From contig OZ345371.1 in assembly GCA_977006965.1 (NCBI GenBank), positions 310,001 to 374,000 on the forward strand: 64,000 nt of DNA, written 5' to 3'. Below are positions 44,570-54,097 of the stretch, piece by piece. The position numbers were made by a program, and so were the translations under genes. This stretch comes from Phymatolithon calcareum. Its lineage: Eukaryota; Rhodophyta; Florideophyceae; Hapalidiales. Positions within the stretch are counted from its first letter, which is position 1. Each line of letters begins with the position of its first letter. Below the pieces are notes generated by a model. That model saw only the letters and a program-made list of their open reading frames with translations, had not been told where the DNA came from and searched no databases.

Positions 44570-45390
44570 TTTATAGAAAATGGAGAATATGATAGTGGCG
44601 TTGGACGCCATACCATCTCAGCAAGATCTGATGACTGCTTGAGTGTGATGGACCGGTCCTTATTTTGCCTCAGATCGCAAGCATAGACTAGGAAGTTGTT
44701 CTATCGGAGCTCGCCGTCGTCAAATTATTTTTTCAGGAAGTGTTCGAATTCCGTTAAGTGAACCGGCTCTACTGCGTACATGTAGTTATCTACTCTGCAT
44801 ATGAGCTGGAACACAAGCGATCCGTCAATGTCGTGGTGTTTTCTAGCTTCAGCTTCGACAGATCGAACTTTTCGCGGAGGGCCATGTCGGACGTCAGGTG
44901 CCAAAGACGTCCCGAGTCCGCCAGTCCATACGCAACGGCGGTAAGCTTCCAGAGAATACCTCGCGTATCCTCCTCTTGCGGCAGGCGCACATAATTATCA
45001 CACTGGAAGCCTTTGGCTTGCAAAAAGGCGGCGGTGACCTCCATTTCACAGCTTTCACATTTCGGCTCAACCAAAATTGATAGAACCAGGCGAAAAATCT
45101 CCATGTTCATAGAGGGTGCGTCAATGCTCAAGAATTCTTTTTCGCTGTCGCGGAGCCCCCAAGGAACGATTCGCGCTTTCACAGATCCATCTATTTTGCG
45201 GCAGTAGACTGTGTGAGAGCCGATCAGATTCGCGTTGTGACCGACAGATGATGACTGTACGACAATCATGGCCTCTTTTTCTTGCCAACTTTTGATTTCG
45301 TTGCGTATGAAACTTTCTTTTCTGCCGGCGTCACGAGGTGCATGCAAGTTTCGATCCTGATTCCCGTGAAGGGACAAGCATAGGGTACAT

Positions 45391-46100
45391 CCATCATGAA
45401 GTTTGATGTGTTCGGAAGGTAACAGTCAGTCGTGCTTTGCCGATTTTCAGGCTTCCATGCAACGTTCCAGAGCTCACGAGTTTGTCCATCGTCGAACGAG
45501 GCGCTTCTAGAGATTGAAATGTCTTCGCCAATATTTTCTAGCGTTGAAGCCCGGTCCGTTGCCGTGTCGCTTCGTTTATGGACGGTGGATCGAGTGGCGA
45601 TATTTCTGGAAGAGTTCGATTTGCTCTTTCAATAGCCCCTTTGGCCTCATAATCATTTGCTGACACAGGTCTAAATTTTGCGCATAATTCCTGGCACATG
45701 TCCTTGAATTCCTTGTTAAGGTACTCCTGTCGCAATAAATCCTCTCAGGGTTTCCATGTCGCTGGACTTGGATCTTAATAAAGGCTAAGACCTGGAGGGA
45801 CATTAGTCGTCTGTATAGGACATCCAGTATAGGCATGGAACTCCTTGAAAGAAAACGGCATCGACTGCAACAGAGATATGTCTTTCCCGCTCTGTAACGG
45901 CCATGCTAACAACAGGGTGAGGAGCTGGGCTCTTTAATATTCTTCAGTTATATTCGTTTAGGGGCTCAGCAATGTTTTCATTCTGCACAGAAACCCATTG
46001 CCCAGTGCAGCGTATCCGCGCATGGCACTGTGAGTACCATGCTTGATCCGAAGATGACGCTTCTTCAAGTCACGAGCGTCGAATATGTCTGTGGAGCTTT
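45391..46100 (-). pseudogene. copia 2 integrase
   Basis: The minus-strand reading shows a zinc-binding-like start (KKRHLRIKHGTHSAMRGY), then VQRHGNPERIYCDR (Asp of the DDE triad region). An overlapping frame continues EYLNKEFKDMCQELCAKF and NDYEAKGAIERANRTL, with the catalytic Glu segment. At least two frameshifts break it. Confidence 0.65.
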
Positions 46101-46379
46101 TCGTGTCTGGGCAGTACGTGAGTCTAGCACGGTTGGGTGTGATGATGGTGTTCTCAAAATTTCAGCTCAGTTCGCATGGGTGTTGTAGCAAAATTGATGG
46201 GTGGACTTGAATACAAGGCAAAGATGGTGCTGATCATGCTCAAGTGGAACCTTGGTGTACTCGTTACACAGCTTTAGGCCAATTGTCATGTAAATGGAGC
46301 TCACGTTCGCGTCCGTAGCCTTGAGAGCAGGGATCTCGATAGTGATCTCTGAATGACATCAAAGTGCACCTTGAAAGTG

Positions 46380-47420
46380 CGAGTCTTCTTGTCCTGAGTC
46401 TGATATTCGAAGGGAAATTCAAGCGCAATGATTGATCTTTAATCCTCGTCGTAGTTTCCAAATCTTTCATGCGTCATTTTTGGAGTAGCATCTTGCATAG
46501 TTCTGTCGACTGTTTCCTTTGCGACAACAGACGCACATGCCCCAGAGTCGACGATATCCGGGCAAGATGAAGCAGATGATGACATTTTGAGAGCATTGAA
46601 CGTTCTAGGAGTGGAATCGTTTTTGTTCGCCGGTTCGGAATTGCGGGAAGATGCTTTGGAAAATCTTTGGAAAACTTTTTGTGGTTATTATGGTAGACCT
46701 TCTTTCCTCTACGAAAGGCAAGTTAACGCCGCATTTTCAAGAGTCTGTGCCGTTCAGGACGATGGTGTTGGCTTGTTTCCGTACGCTTGTCGGAAAGAAT
46801 TTTAGGTATTTGTCGCATCTTATTTTCCTGACGATGCGTCAACAATTTACGAGTGCTTGTGTTAAGTTCAGCTTGACGAATTGACAAATGGTCTTTGTGT
46901 TTAGAGTATATATTGAGGCTTGAGATCCGGTTTAGACGAGAATGAAAGCCAGCAATAAACTAGTCCACTGGCGCGCTGTTCAGCTAAGAATAGTATAGGA
47001 ATTCTACGAGATCAATGTGGAGTTGGTCTGTTTCATCAAACTTGTACATCTTGTCGAGTTGCTCGAGGATTTTCGATGCTCCATTGTGGTCTGCGATGAG
47101 CGCCATTGTTAGTGCTTTAGCGGAAGATTTTGATTCTCATACCTGAGGTGACCGATGAGCAGATGACCTCACTTCCGTTCTTCAAGCGAAGTAAGAGCAA
47201 GCCACAAGTCTACGTCCTTTCTGCAGACACTAAAGTTGGAGTGTCCATCAAAAGCAGGAGGAAGCTTTTCTGTGAAAGCGGTGGTTATCAGATCTGAACG
47301 TTCTTGGCCCATAATTGTGGAACCGATAGTCCCAGCGTCTTCCATGCAGCTTATCGGAAGTGGGGAGTTCAGGTAGGAAGCAAGTGGTGGGTTTAATTGG
47401 ATCTCAATCTGTGGCTTTCT
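46380..47420 (-). pseudogene. copia 2 gag and protease
   Basis: The minus-strand blocks include LEQLDKMYKFDETDQLHIDL, resembling the helical gag domain of copia elements. After frame changes, SCPDIVDSGACASVVAKETV carries the Asp-Ser-Gly active site. No intact zinc knuckle remains. The gene cannot give a full product. Confidence 0.6.
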
Positions 47421-48025
47421 ATCTTGGAGGACAGCATGAGCCGCCTAAGTGCTAAGCACAGACTTCACTCTGACGCTACAAGGGATATACCATGAATGGA
47501 TAAGCGCACACCCACATGGGGAGGCCAGAAAGCTTATCGCTACAGGAAGGCCCATAGTAAGACAGATATAATGCATACATCACGAGCCGGTAAATCTTGC
47601 TGAGTCAAGGAAACAGAAAAAATAGCAACAATGATGTGATGGGAAGACGAGGGAAGCTCACACGCAGTCCGCATATGAGAAACTCAAGGTATGTAAGAGA
47701 ATGAGAACAGCGGTGAGGTGGGAGCTTGCTTGTTTGCGGATGCAGTGTTCGCACAATTTTTCCTGAGACAAAGCCAAGGTGAAAGTACGTTTTCGTGATA
47801 GCGACAAACGTGGGAACAGGAAGAGTCTTCTCGTACAGATTGCACAACTAGCAACGTGGATGGGCTTGAGACTTCTGCTGACCAATGCAAACGATATTTC
47901 GGCAAATGATAGAATCCCGCGATCTACACCGGAAAGGCGTGAGGCACCTTATTACAGAGATGAACAGAACTGTTAATTATACAAGATAGAAAACCGCTAC
48001 TTGCGCCATCGGAGCAGAAAGCGGC
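47421..48025. other. unassigned spacer
   Basis: Overlapping short frames on both strands with no recognised domain. It may include the copia 2 leader or LTR. Confidence 0.35.
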
Positions 48026-48523
48026 TCACAGTATGTCAAATAGTCCCAGTAGAAGAGTTGCAAACAGTAGCAAAGGGTTCATGAAATGATGAGAACGGCA
48101 AGTAGACAAACTCTGGTACTGAACACCAAGTACTGGTACGGGAACTGTACATCCTTCCACAAACTCAGAAAAAACCCCAAAAGAAGACACAAAAAAGAGA
48201 AAGAAGGCAGGTACTGATCCGACTAAATAAACACTCATATGGACGTTATCCCAGTTGTGGTAGTCCTCAATATGCTCATCAATGCGACAGTTGTTGTCTG
48301 TTGCGTGGAAGAACTGCCGAGGAATATTAATATTTCGCAACTGAGCGAGAAAAATCGGATCGATCGTGTCCCACGGATCTTCAATACATCTTTTATGGGC
48401 GAGATGTAGACTTACACAAGGACAGGAAAAAATAATATATTCTCCATAATTGTTCTCCAGATTGGGCTCAATACATTCTGCGCGCCTTGTTCGTAGTCTC
48501 TTGCAAACACGGGTCCTTTTCAT
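48026..48523 (-). CDS. hypothetical membrane protein, weak RING-CH resemblance
   Basis: From ATG 48523 the frame has 165 codons. The N-terminus is basic. CPCVSLHLAHKRCIEDPW resembles the C-x-C...H-x2-C-x-x-W core of RING-CH (MARCH-type) ubiquitin ligases, with one residue fewer than the consensus, and the outer Cys pairs are not evident. Two hydrophobic stretches follow (VGSVPAFFLFFVSSFG and LLLFATLLLGLFDIL), as in MARCH proteins. A GTAAGT inside the Cys segment could be a splice donor. It may equally be a chance frame or a relic. Confidence 0.25.
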   Translation of the reverse strand: MKRTRVCKRLRTRRAECIEPNLENNYGEYIIFSCPCVSLHLAHKRCIEDPWDTIDPIFLAQLRNINIPRQFFHATDNNCRIDEHIEDYHNWDNVHMSVYLVGSVPAFFLFFVSSFGVFSEFVEGCTVPVPVLGVQYQSLSTCRSHHFMNPLLLFATLLLGLFDIL

Positions 48524-48869
48524 GTTCCAATATGCCAATGTTGACCAAGCATGGGTTTACCATGTCTGGAGCTCTGCCTGGTTCAACGGCTAGCTGATGG
48601 CTTTGAAATGTTAAGTCACCCAGTTTTTCTGTAATCCTTCTTTCAGCGAACGATCTGTCGATCAGAGACACAAAGAGAAGTAGACAGGGGTCGCAACGGA
48701 CAGATTGAGAACAAAAGGAAACAAGAAATTTGGGATAATTTCGTAATGAGAAAATTCGCTGCATGGACCGGAAAAGGTGATAAAATTCGGAAAATGAGCA
48801 CCCCTTGCAAAACCGAGTCCTCGTTATCATGTGAACTAACCCTAGATACAAACCCACGACTCCAGTACA
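48524..48869. other. unassigned spacer
   Basis: Hydrophobic frames on the minus strand (48643-48924) have no recognised motif. Confidence 0.35.
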
Positions 48870-50862
48870 TGAGCAATAATGAGGACAGTAAACTTTGACA
48901 GACGCCTATCATTACACAACTCATCCGCTACGTAAAGCACTCTGCACGTCGTCACATTCAACTGCGAAGCTAACTCTCAGCGCTCTCTGCCGAACAGTCT
49001 GCAATCATAGAGAAGAGGGAGCTCGTGCTAAGGGTGGGTGACTATCTTGGAGCAAACTTTGACGACATTGTCAACCTCGTAATAGCCCACAACACGTCAA
49101 TTGGCAAGGCACATTTCTCAGCAAATCGTAGTAAGCAGCGCGTGACGCTCATCTGTATCGAGCGCATAGCTTGCGCCTTTCGTATGAACTTCGGAGCGCT
49201 GCCGAGCGTCGACGGCGTCAGGATCAACACATGTTCAGGACACAGCTGCGTTGGCGGCTCCTCAAGGATGCAAATTTTCAATAAGGAGATACATTCGTCG
49301 CGGACGCCCGTAATGAGCGATTTTATCCGCGGGCCGGGTCAGCTGAAACGCGGCCCAGCTAATAAAGATGGTCCGCAAAAAATGAAGTATCGCGCTAAAG
49401 CCAACGCAGGCGCACAGCATAGCGGCTTCGAAGCTCGGCACGAACGTCCACCAATTGGCGAAAATTCGAGTACTGCGCTCGTACTTGGCTGCAATATAAC
49501 AGCGCGACCCCGGCGGAATGTAAAACATTAGCAACAACTCCTGCCTTTGGCATGACACAGCAGCAGCTTGACAGCGTTTCCTGGCACAATGGACACGTGG
49601 GAGGCCTTCAACGTTTTCTTCAGTGTTTATGCGGCCCATTTGACTTTGTGAGACAATGCCAGCTCTTCACCGTCACAGCATATGATTCCAAAAGACATGC
49701 GATAACTCTGGCCTTCGGCATCCCGCAGGGACTAGTTTCCTCTCCAACTGCATTTCATGGTTTCCCAACATTACGATTTTAATGTCAGACGGCTCTAAAG
49801 GCCTGTACTCGACCGCAGTGTCCGGACTTCTCTCGACCCATAACGATACACGCACGAGGTGCGCGTGGCATCTGCATTGGAAACATCTGCGTGCTGAATA
49901 AAGCACAGCGATGCGGATCGTGCAGTACTGTGCTCAGTAGTGTACACCAGAACTGAGAAGTACGCATACCATCTGCTAGAGCAGCTCGAGGCAGACAATG
50001 AGACACTAGTGAAGTGGGTTTCGCAGCGCATGCACTCATGCGCAACGTTCGAATTCCTAAAGCTTGGTCTCCCCCTCCTGGGTGTTGTGAGATCTAACAG
50101 CACTGAGTAGACCAACAGCGCACAAGTCAAGGTGCATGCGGAGCCCTTTTGCAACATTGGGGCCTCTGTAATCGGGCGAACGTCCGACGTTCGCTTCAAA
50201 AACGACATCATGGCTCACGAGATGATAATGACCAGCAATTTACTCACGCCTTACTACTAAAAGAAGCGCAAGGAAAAATCATTCGACCGGAGAAGCTTGT
50301 GGAGTTCAAGGTCATCGAAAGTGACAAACTGAGGTGTGCTGTTAGCAGCGAAGTGACACCATTCCATGTGGTATTTAACAGCGACTGCCGCTCTACATTC
50401 TCTTGGCGCCACATTGAAGAGCACCAGCGGCCATGTAGCCACATTGTCGCTGATCTATTCTACGCCTCTAGACGCTTGGTGCAGTATCGGGTCGCGTTCG
50501 ACCCATGGAACAAGAATTGGTTCGGGGAAGCATTGCTTTGAGAACGAGGGCCAAGCAACACGAGGGCAGCATCAGTCGGGTTGCTGTCACTGGTGACTAG
50601 CTAGTACAGGATGATTTTAGTGCCGTTTGACCCTGTCGCTAAGCCGGGACGCAAGCGCAAGAAGCTCTACTTGCCGTCCGAATTGAGAGCCAGTCACTGC
50701 TCCTCGTGCGGAAACATGGGTCCATTCTCGCGAAAATGCGCCAGGTCTAACATCCGCAAAATGTTGAGGCGAAGCGAAAAGACATCTAACGAATACTAGT
50801 TTTTGCAAGGTGCGTATTTAACGAAAATTTCCACCTTTTTTGGTCCATAGAGACATTCCTGA
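48870..50862 (+). mobile_element. MULE copy B, longest of four
   Basis: The right end (TATTTAACGAAAATTTCC, then CCTTTTTTGGTCCATAG) is a decayed version of the MULE terminal repeat seen at 60920-60958. The left end near 48870 is more eroded but keeps ACTCATCCGCTACG, as in copy D. Between them is most of a transposase gene. No target duplication was visible, so limits are approximate. Confidence 0.7.
49025..50802 (+). pseudogene. MULE transposase, frameshifted
   Basis: Blocks in order: LRVGDYLGANFDDIVNLV and KAHFSANRSKQRVTLIC (N-terminal DNA-binding region). Then ILMSDGSKGLYSTAVSGLLS and RTRCAWHLHWKHL, the core segment with a conserved Asp and CxWH. Then LEQLEADNETLVKW, VEFKVIESDKLRCAVSSEVT, and the SWIM finger end FSWRHIEEHQRPCSHIVADL. 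Last is a zinc knuckle, CSSCGNMGPFSRKC, with its His lost. The first Cys pair of SWIM is also altered. Several frameshifts and stops separate the blocks, so the enzyme is dead. Confidence 0.7.
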
Positions 50863-51427
50863 GAGCCAGGACGTTGCTTCCCAATCTGACTCATATCTGA
50901 AAAAATCGTTCGAAATTTTGCGAAGAATCCACTCAAGAAGTTTAGTCCCGTGTTCCGTTTTCGCTCAATTACATTTCACGGCGAGCTCCAATCCATGTTT
51001 CAGGTTCTGCACAAGTAAGGACTGTTCGCAACCTGAAATCACATCGTGGCATAGGAAAGGGGAGTTATTTTCCCTCTCGAGGTCTCGAAGGAGACCGGAG
51101 GTCGGTTTTTGTACCCCACTGAATCGTTCGACACGAACAAAATTTGGCAGAATCCAGGCAAAACCTAAGACACTAAGAAAGTTTCCCCATGCGTCAGCAC
51201 ATGTGTTTGTAACTTTCAATTAAAAATCTACCTCTCTTCTTCTTCTTCAATTACATTTCAGATCTCTTGGAAATGTCGCATATATGCTCAAGATTAGCAC
51301 GAATCAAGCCAAAGAAATTGAATTTAAAATCTGGTGTTTATATCGTTTCATAAAACTTTCGAAAAAAGTACTTTTCTGCAGTGGCTCAGATGACAAAAAT
51401 ATTCTTTGTCGCAATTCGTTAGTAAAA
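50863..51427. other. spacer with short repeats
   Basis: The spacer contains the partner of the 35291 repeat at 51081-51127 (minus orientation) and an ATTAAAAATCT plus CTT-repeat motif at 51219-51250 that also occurs at 36708-36740. No gene recognised. Confidence 0.4.
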
Positions 51428-51975
51428 GAGGAAATTCGCTAAATGGGCACGAAAAGTGGTAAGCGCACGCTAAATAGCCATCCCCAACAAAAACTACTAC
51501 TTGCCCCTTGCATAATGTAATTCCGCACTCACCTTAGCCAAAACTACTACTCATTCCATTCTCAGAGCACTCTATGTATCCCCGAACCAGTGCTTGTTCC
51601 ACGGATCGAACGCGATTCAATGCTGAACCAAGAGCATAGAATCGTAAAAAACGCGTACCTTGTCGATTGACGTGTTCTGGGAGATCAAGAAGTTAAAAAC
51701 GTCCTCGAAGCTTGATCCAAAAGTAGTCGCCCATCTGTAGCACGAGCTTCTTCTTGGCCTTGGTTTCAGAGTGCGTAGCGCGGGAGTATTGTGAGCTGAG
51801 TTTGTCAGACAAATTCGAGTATGTGCAAAAAAACTTAACAAAGAGCTACTTCACTTTTTCCCACTGAAAAAACGCAACTGTCAGCGCTCCACGTAACGCA
51901 TGAGTAGTAGTTTTGGCTTCGGTGGCTATTTAGAGTAGTTTTACCACTTTTCGTGGCAATTTAGGGCATTTTCTC
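51428..51975 (-). mobile_element. MULE copy C, about 548 bp, 10-bp TSD
   Basis: The direct repeat GTTAGTAAAA (51418-51427, 51976-51985) bounds inverted ends GAGGAAATTCGCTAAAT and, reversed, GAGAAAATGCCCTAAAT. Both continue into ACGAAAAGTGGTAA and GCCAAAACTAC blocks. On the minus strand a short remnant reads TTFGSSFEDVFNFLISQNTS and jumps directly to IAFDPWNKHWFGD, the end of the SWIM region. Almost the whole transposase is therefore deleted. It is a MITE-like derivative. Confidence 0.85.
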
Positions 51976-51985
51976 GTTAGTAAAA

Positions 51986-52666
51986 TATCAGATTGGTCAA
52001 TCTGCTATCGAACCGAAACAAACTCTTCTCTTTCCGCTCATATCGCGTTCTATTGCTTCAAATATAGATTCTGCTCGCGCTTGTGCTGAGAAATAATTGT
52101 AGTAAGTTTCGGTCGCTCAAAACAGAAATTTTTCTCCCAGTCCACCAGTGCCGAGCTATTTGTGGGCTACGTTTTTGTTCAGAACACATTCAGTCGTGCC
52201 TATTGCGAGAAGAAAAGTGGAAAAATCTATCCGTTGCGACCCCTGGTACGAATGCTTCTTCACGCACGTATTCGAATTTCCTTTTTCAAGAACCTGCTCG
52301 TTCTATTCCACAATTGTAACCTTTCTCGTTCGCCTCTGGTTTGGCGGCTGCGTTGCGGCTGTCCGATACTAAAGACGAGAGGACATTACTGGGCAGAAAT
52401 TGTCATGTGCTTTGCACTCTAGGAAGTCTTAACGACTTAAAATCAGTACAAACGCTGTAGAGGCAGGGCTCCAAACAATAGAACTGCGAAGTAGTGAAAG
52501 AGAAGGAGTAATACGCAATACGTACTTTTGTCGAACGTTTGATGAAATATGGACTGAAATAGGATATCACCGAGCAATATGGATTGCAATACTTGTTTTG
52601 TGGCCTGAACCAACTATCAATCCATAACAACGAAGCGCCACTCAGTACGAGTTCACAGTCTATCCC
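51986..52666. other. unassigned spacer
   Basis: AT-rich, with overlapping short plus-strand frames and no domain. It may include the 5' region of the I-like LINE that begins near 52667. Confidence 0.35.
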
Positions 52667-53411
52667 ATGCCAGTAATTTTTCCGTCCGACACTCTTCCCG
52701 AGCCAGCATCAGAATGCGAGCATCATGATGGCTCCTTAAACCCTCAACAAACCAGTGACAGTGTGATCAATATTAATCAGCTGATCCTGGAGCGAACGGA
52801 CTGTGCCACGTTTCTCCAGTGGAATAATTGGCCGACCATCTTTACCTAACGCAATACGAGACGAACATGCAATACAGTTTTGGAATTGGATAGTGCAATA
52901 TATTGCAGTTCAGATATATTGCTGGCCGCAAGAGTTCCGTTTCATCGTAGTGCGGCTGCGCGAAGAGGCGCTATGCTCGTGGACGAAATGGAATATTGTT
53001 CGAATTTGAATACGGAAAAGTTTTGTCTTATTCGATTATTTTGGCGCAAATCGGCCCTCTTCTCCATCCCGCATCACCGCAAGGGCGTACCCTTCTTCCC
53101 TTCCTTCTCCTTCCTCTCCTCCTTCTCTGCAGTCACGTTTAAATCAATCCAGGACCGCTTCGCATCTTGCAACTCAACCGCCGCTCAGTGGGGTATGAAA
53201 TACGCACGCATTGGATTACCGGCGACAAGTCGCGTGACAATACTCGGTGAAAAAATTCGAAGCCGTCGAACTGGAGATGCGCATCCCCCAGAAGGGCAGC
53301 GCAATCCCAATTTCGCATTTATTCTTGTCCCCGAACGCAGCAGTACATTGTATGTGGGAAGAAATGGTACTGAATAACTCCTTATTGATGGGAGATTGCA
53401 ATCTGCACGGG
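52667..53411 (+). pseudogene. I-like LINE endonuclease, first half
   Basis: The frame from ATG 52667 reaches CATFLQWNNW, the usual opening of I-like endonucleases, then a stop. Other frames continue with RRGAMLVDEMEYC and, from 53247, KKFEAVELEMRIPQKG and NNSLLMGDCNLHG, which is the GD.N.H catalytic block. The sequence is cut exactly there by the 5.4-kb family L element. It resumes at 58817 with LWDPVNFD, so the two halves together form a normal endonuclease core order. Confidence 0.7.
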
Positions 53412-53570
53412 GAAGAGATACGGTGCTCTGTTGAAGAGCGATCCCGACCCGATCGGTCCGGATAGCGAACTAGGCGGAAGAAAGAAAGAAGGCAAGAGAA
53501 ACGACGGCAGAAAGTGGAGCAGCTAGCAGCGGACCGGAAAGCGCGCCGATCGGCGTGCTTGGATCTCCAA

Positions 53571-53984
53571 ATGGAGACCAATAGCGTAGGGGACGACCAA
53601 GGGGGAACTAACCTGGGCGGAAATCGCGAGAATACCATTCGCGACAAAACTGCCCCAATCCCGAAAAATCAAGCGAAATCGTCCATTTTGACCCGAAGTA
53701 TGAAACAAATGACCAGCATCGGTATTGCGGGACCGGGGGCCCAGCCCACAGCCGCGACTCGTGCGCGCCGCGCCCGTCTGACGGCCTCAAAAAACCCACA
53801 TCCACCGACGACCAAAGACAATGACAAAGACATCAACACTGTCATGGACACCGTAACGAAAAATACCCTGGACAAAAAACTGTCGAAGACACCAACCCGC
53901 GCCCCCCACACGAAGAACACGCAAGAGACCAAACGGAAGACGATACGAAATCCCCACCGAAAAAAAAGAGCAAGAAACCAGTGA
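53571..53984 (+). CDS. family L ORF1, first frame (ORF1a)
   Basis: The first ATG in this frame is 53571. The 137 codons are Thr/Lys/Arg-rich and disordered-looking (TRARRARLTASKNPHPPTT), as in the N-termini of many LINE ORF1 proteins. The frame ends TGA at 53982 just after a run of eight A (53960-53967). The -1 frame, open from 53825, carries on into the rest of ORF1. Either the product is made by frameshifting at the A-run, or one base has been gained or lost there, or translation starts later. Confidence 0.6.
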   Translation: METNSVGDDQGGTNLGGNRENTIRDKTAPIPKNQAKSSILTRSMKQMTSIGIAGPGAQPTAATRARRARLTASKNPHPPTTKDNDKDINTVMDTVTKNTLDKKLSKTPTRAPHTKNTQETKRKTIRNPHRKKRARNQ

Positions 53985-54097
53985 AATGTATACTGCCAAC
54001 AGAAGGCAAGGAAACCTCGACGAAGCCCTCGCGCCGCCACACAATTACCCCGACAATTCCGCTAACGATCCCAATAGGAAACCGAAGCAAAGAGCAC

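Larger units (their letters stand above)
43720..45390 (-). pseudogene. copia 2 reverse transcriptase and RNase H
   Basis: From 45377: KARIVPWGLRDSEKEFLSID, then CEMEVTAAFLQAKGFQCDNY (first catalytic Asp position replaced by Glu), then LTAVAYGLADSGRLWH. Then come EFEHFLKK and CDLRQNKDRSITLKQ with stops. After the inserted segment, SVLGKILFIGRMTQPVLLRI and KFYLDVYADTSMESISEGSA give the connection and RNase H start of copia polyproteins. It is inactive. Confidence 0.75.
43700..47420 (-). mobile_element. decayed Ty1/copia retrotransposon 2
   Basis: On the minus strand the order is gag (about 47420-46600), protease (VDSGACASVV near 46540), zinc-binding and integrase (about 46080-45540), RT (45377-44600) and RNase H (44100-43720). 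That is the copia order. It differs clearly from copia 1 in protease and RT sequence. Frames are broken throughout, and a 297-bp piece is inserted near 44273-44569. LTRs were not identified. The 936-bp TIR element lies just beyond its 3' end. Confidence 0.8.

Noticed and set aside
44790-45080. plus-strand frames across copia 2
   Set aside because: They are antisense to copia RT, whose motifs are clear on the minus strand.
53981-54097. ORF1b starting at 53981
   Set aside because: That codon is GTG. In a eukaryotic setting the first usable ATG is 54098 unless a frameshift feeds the frame from upstream.
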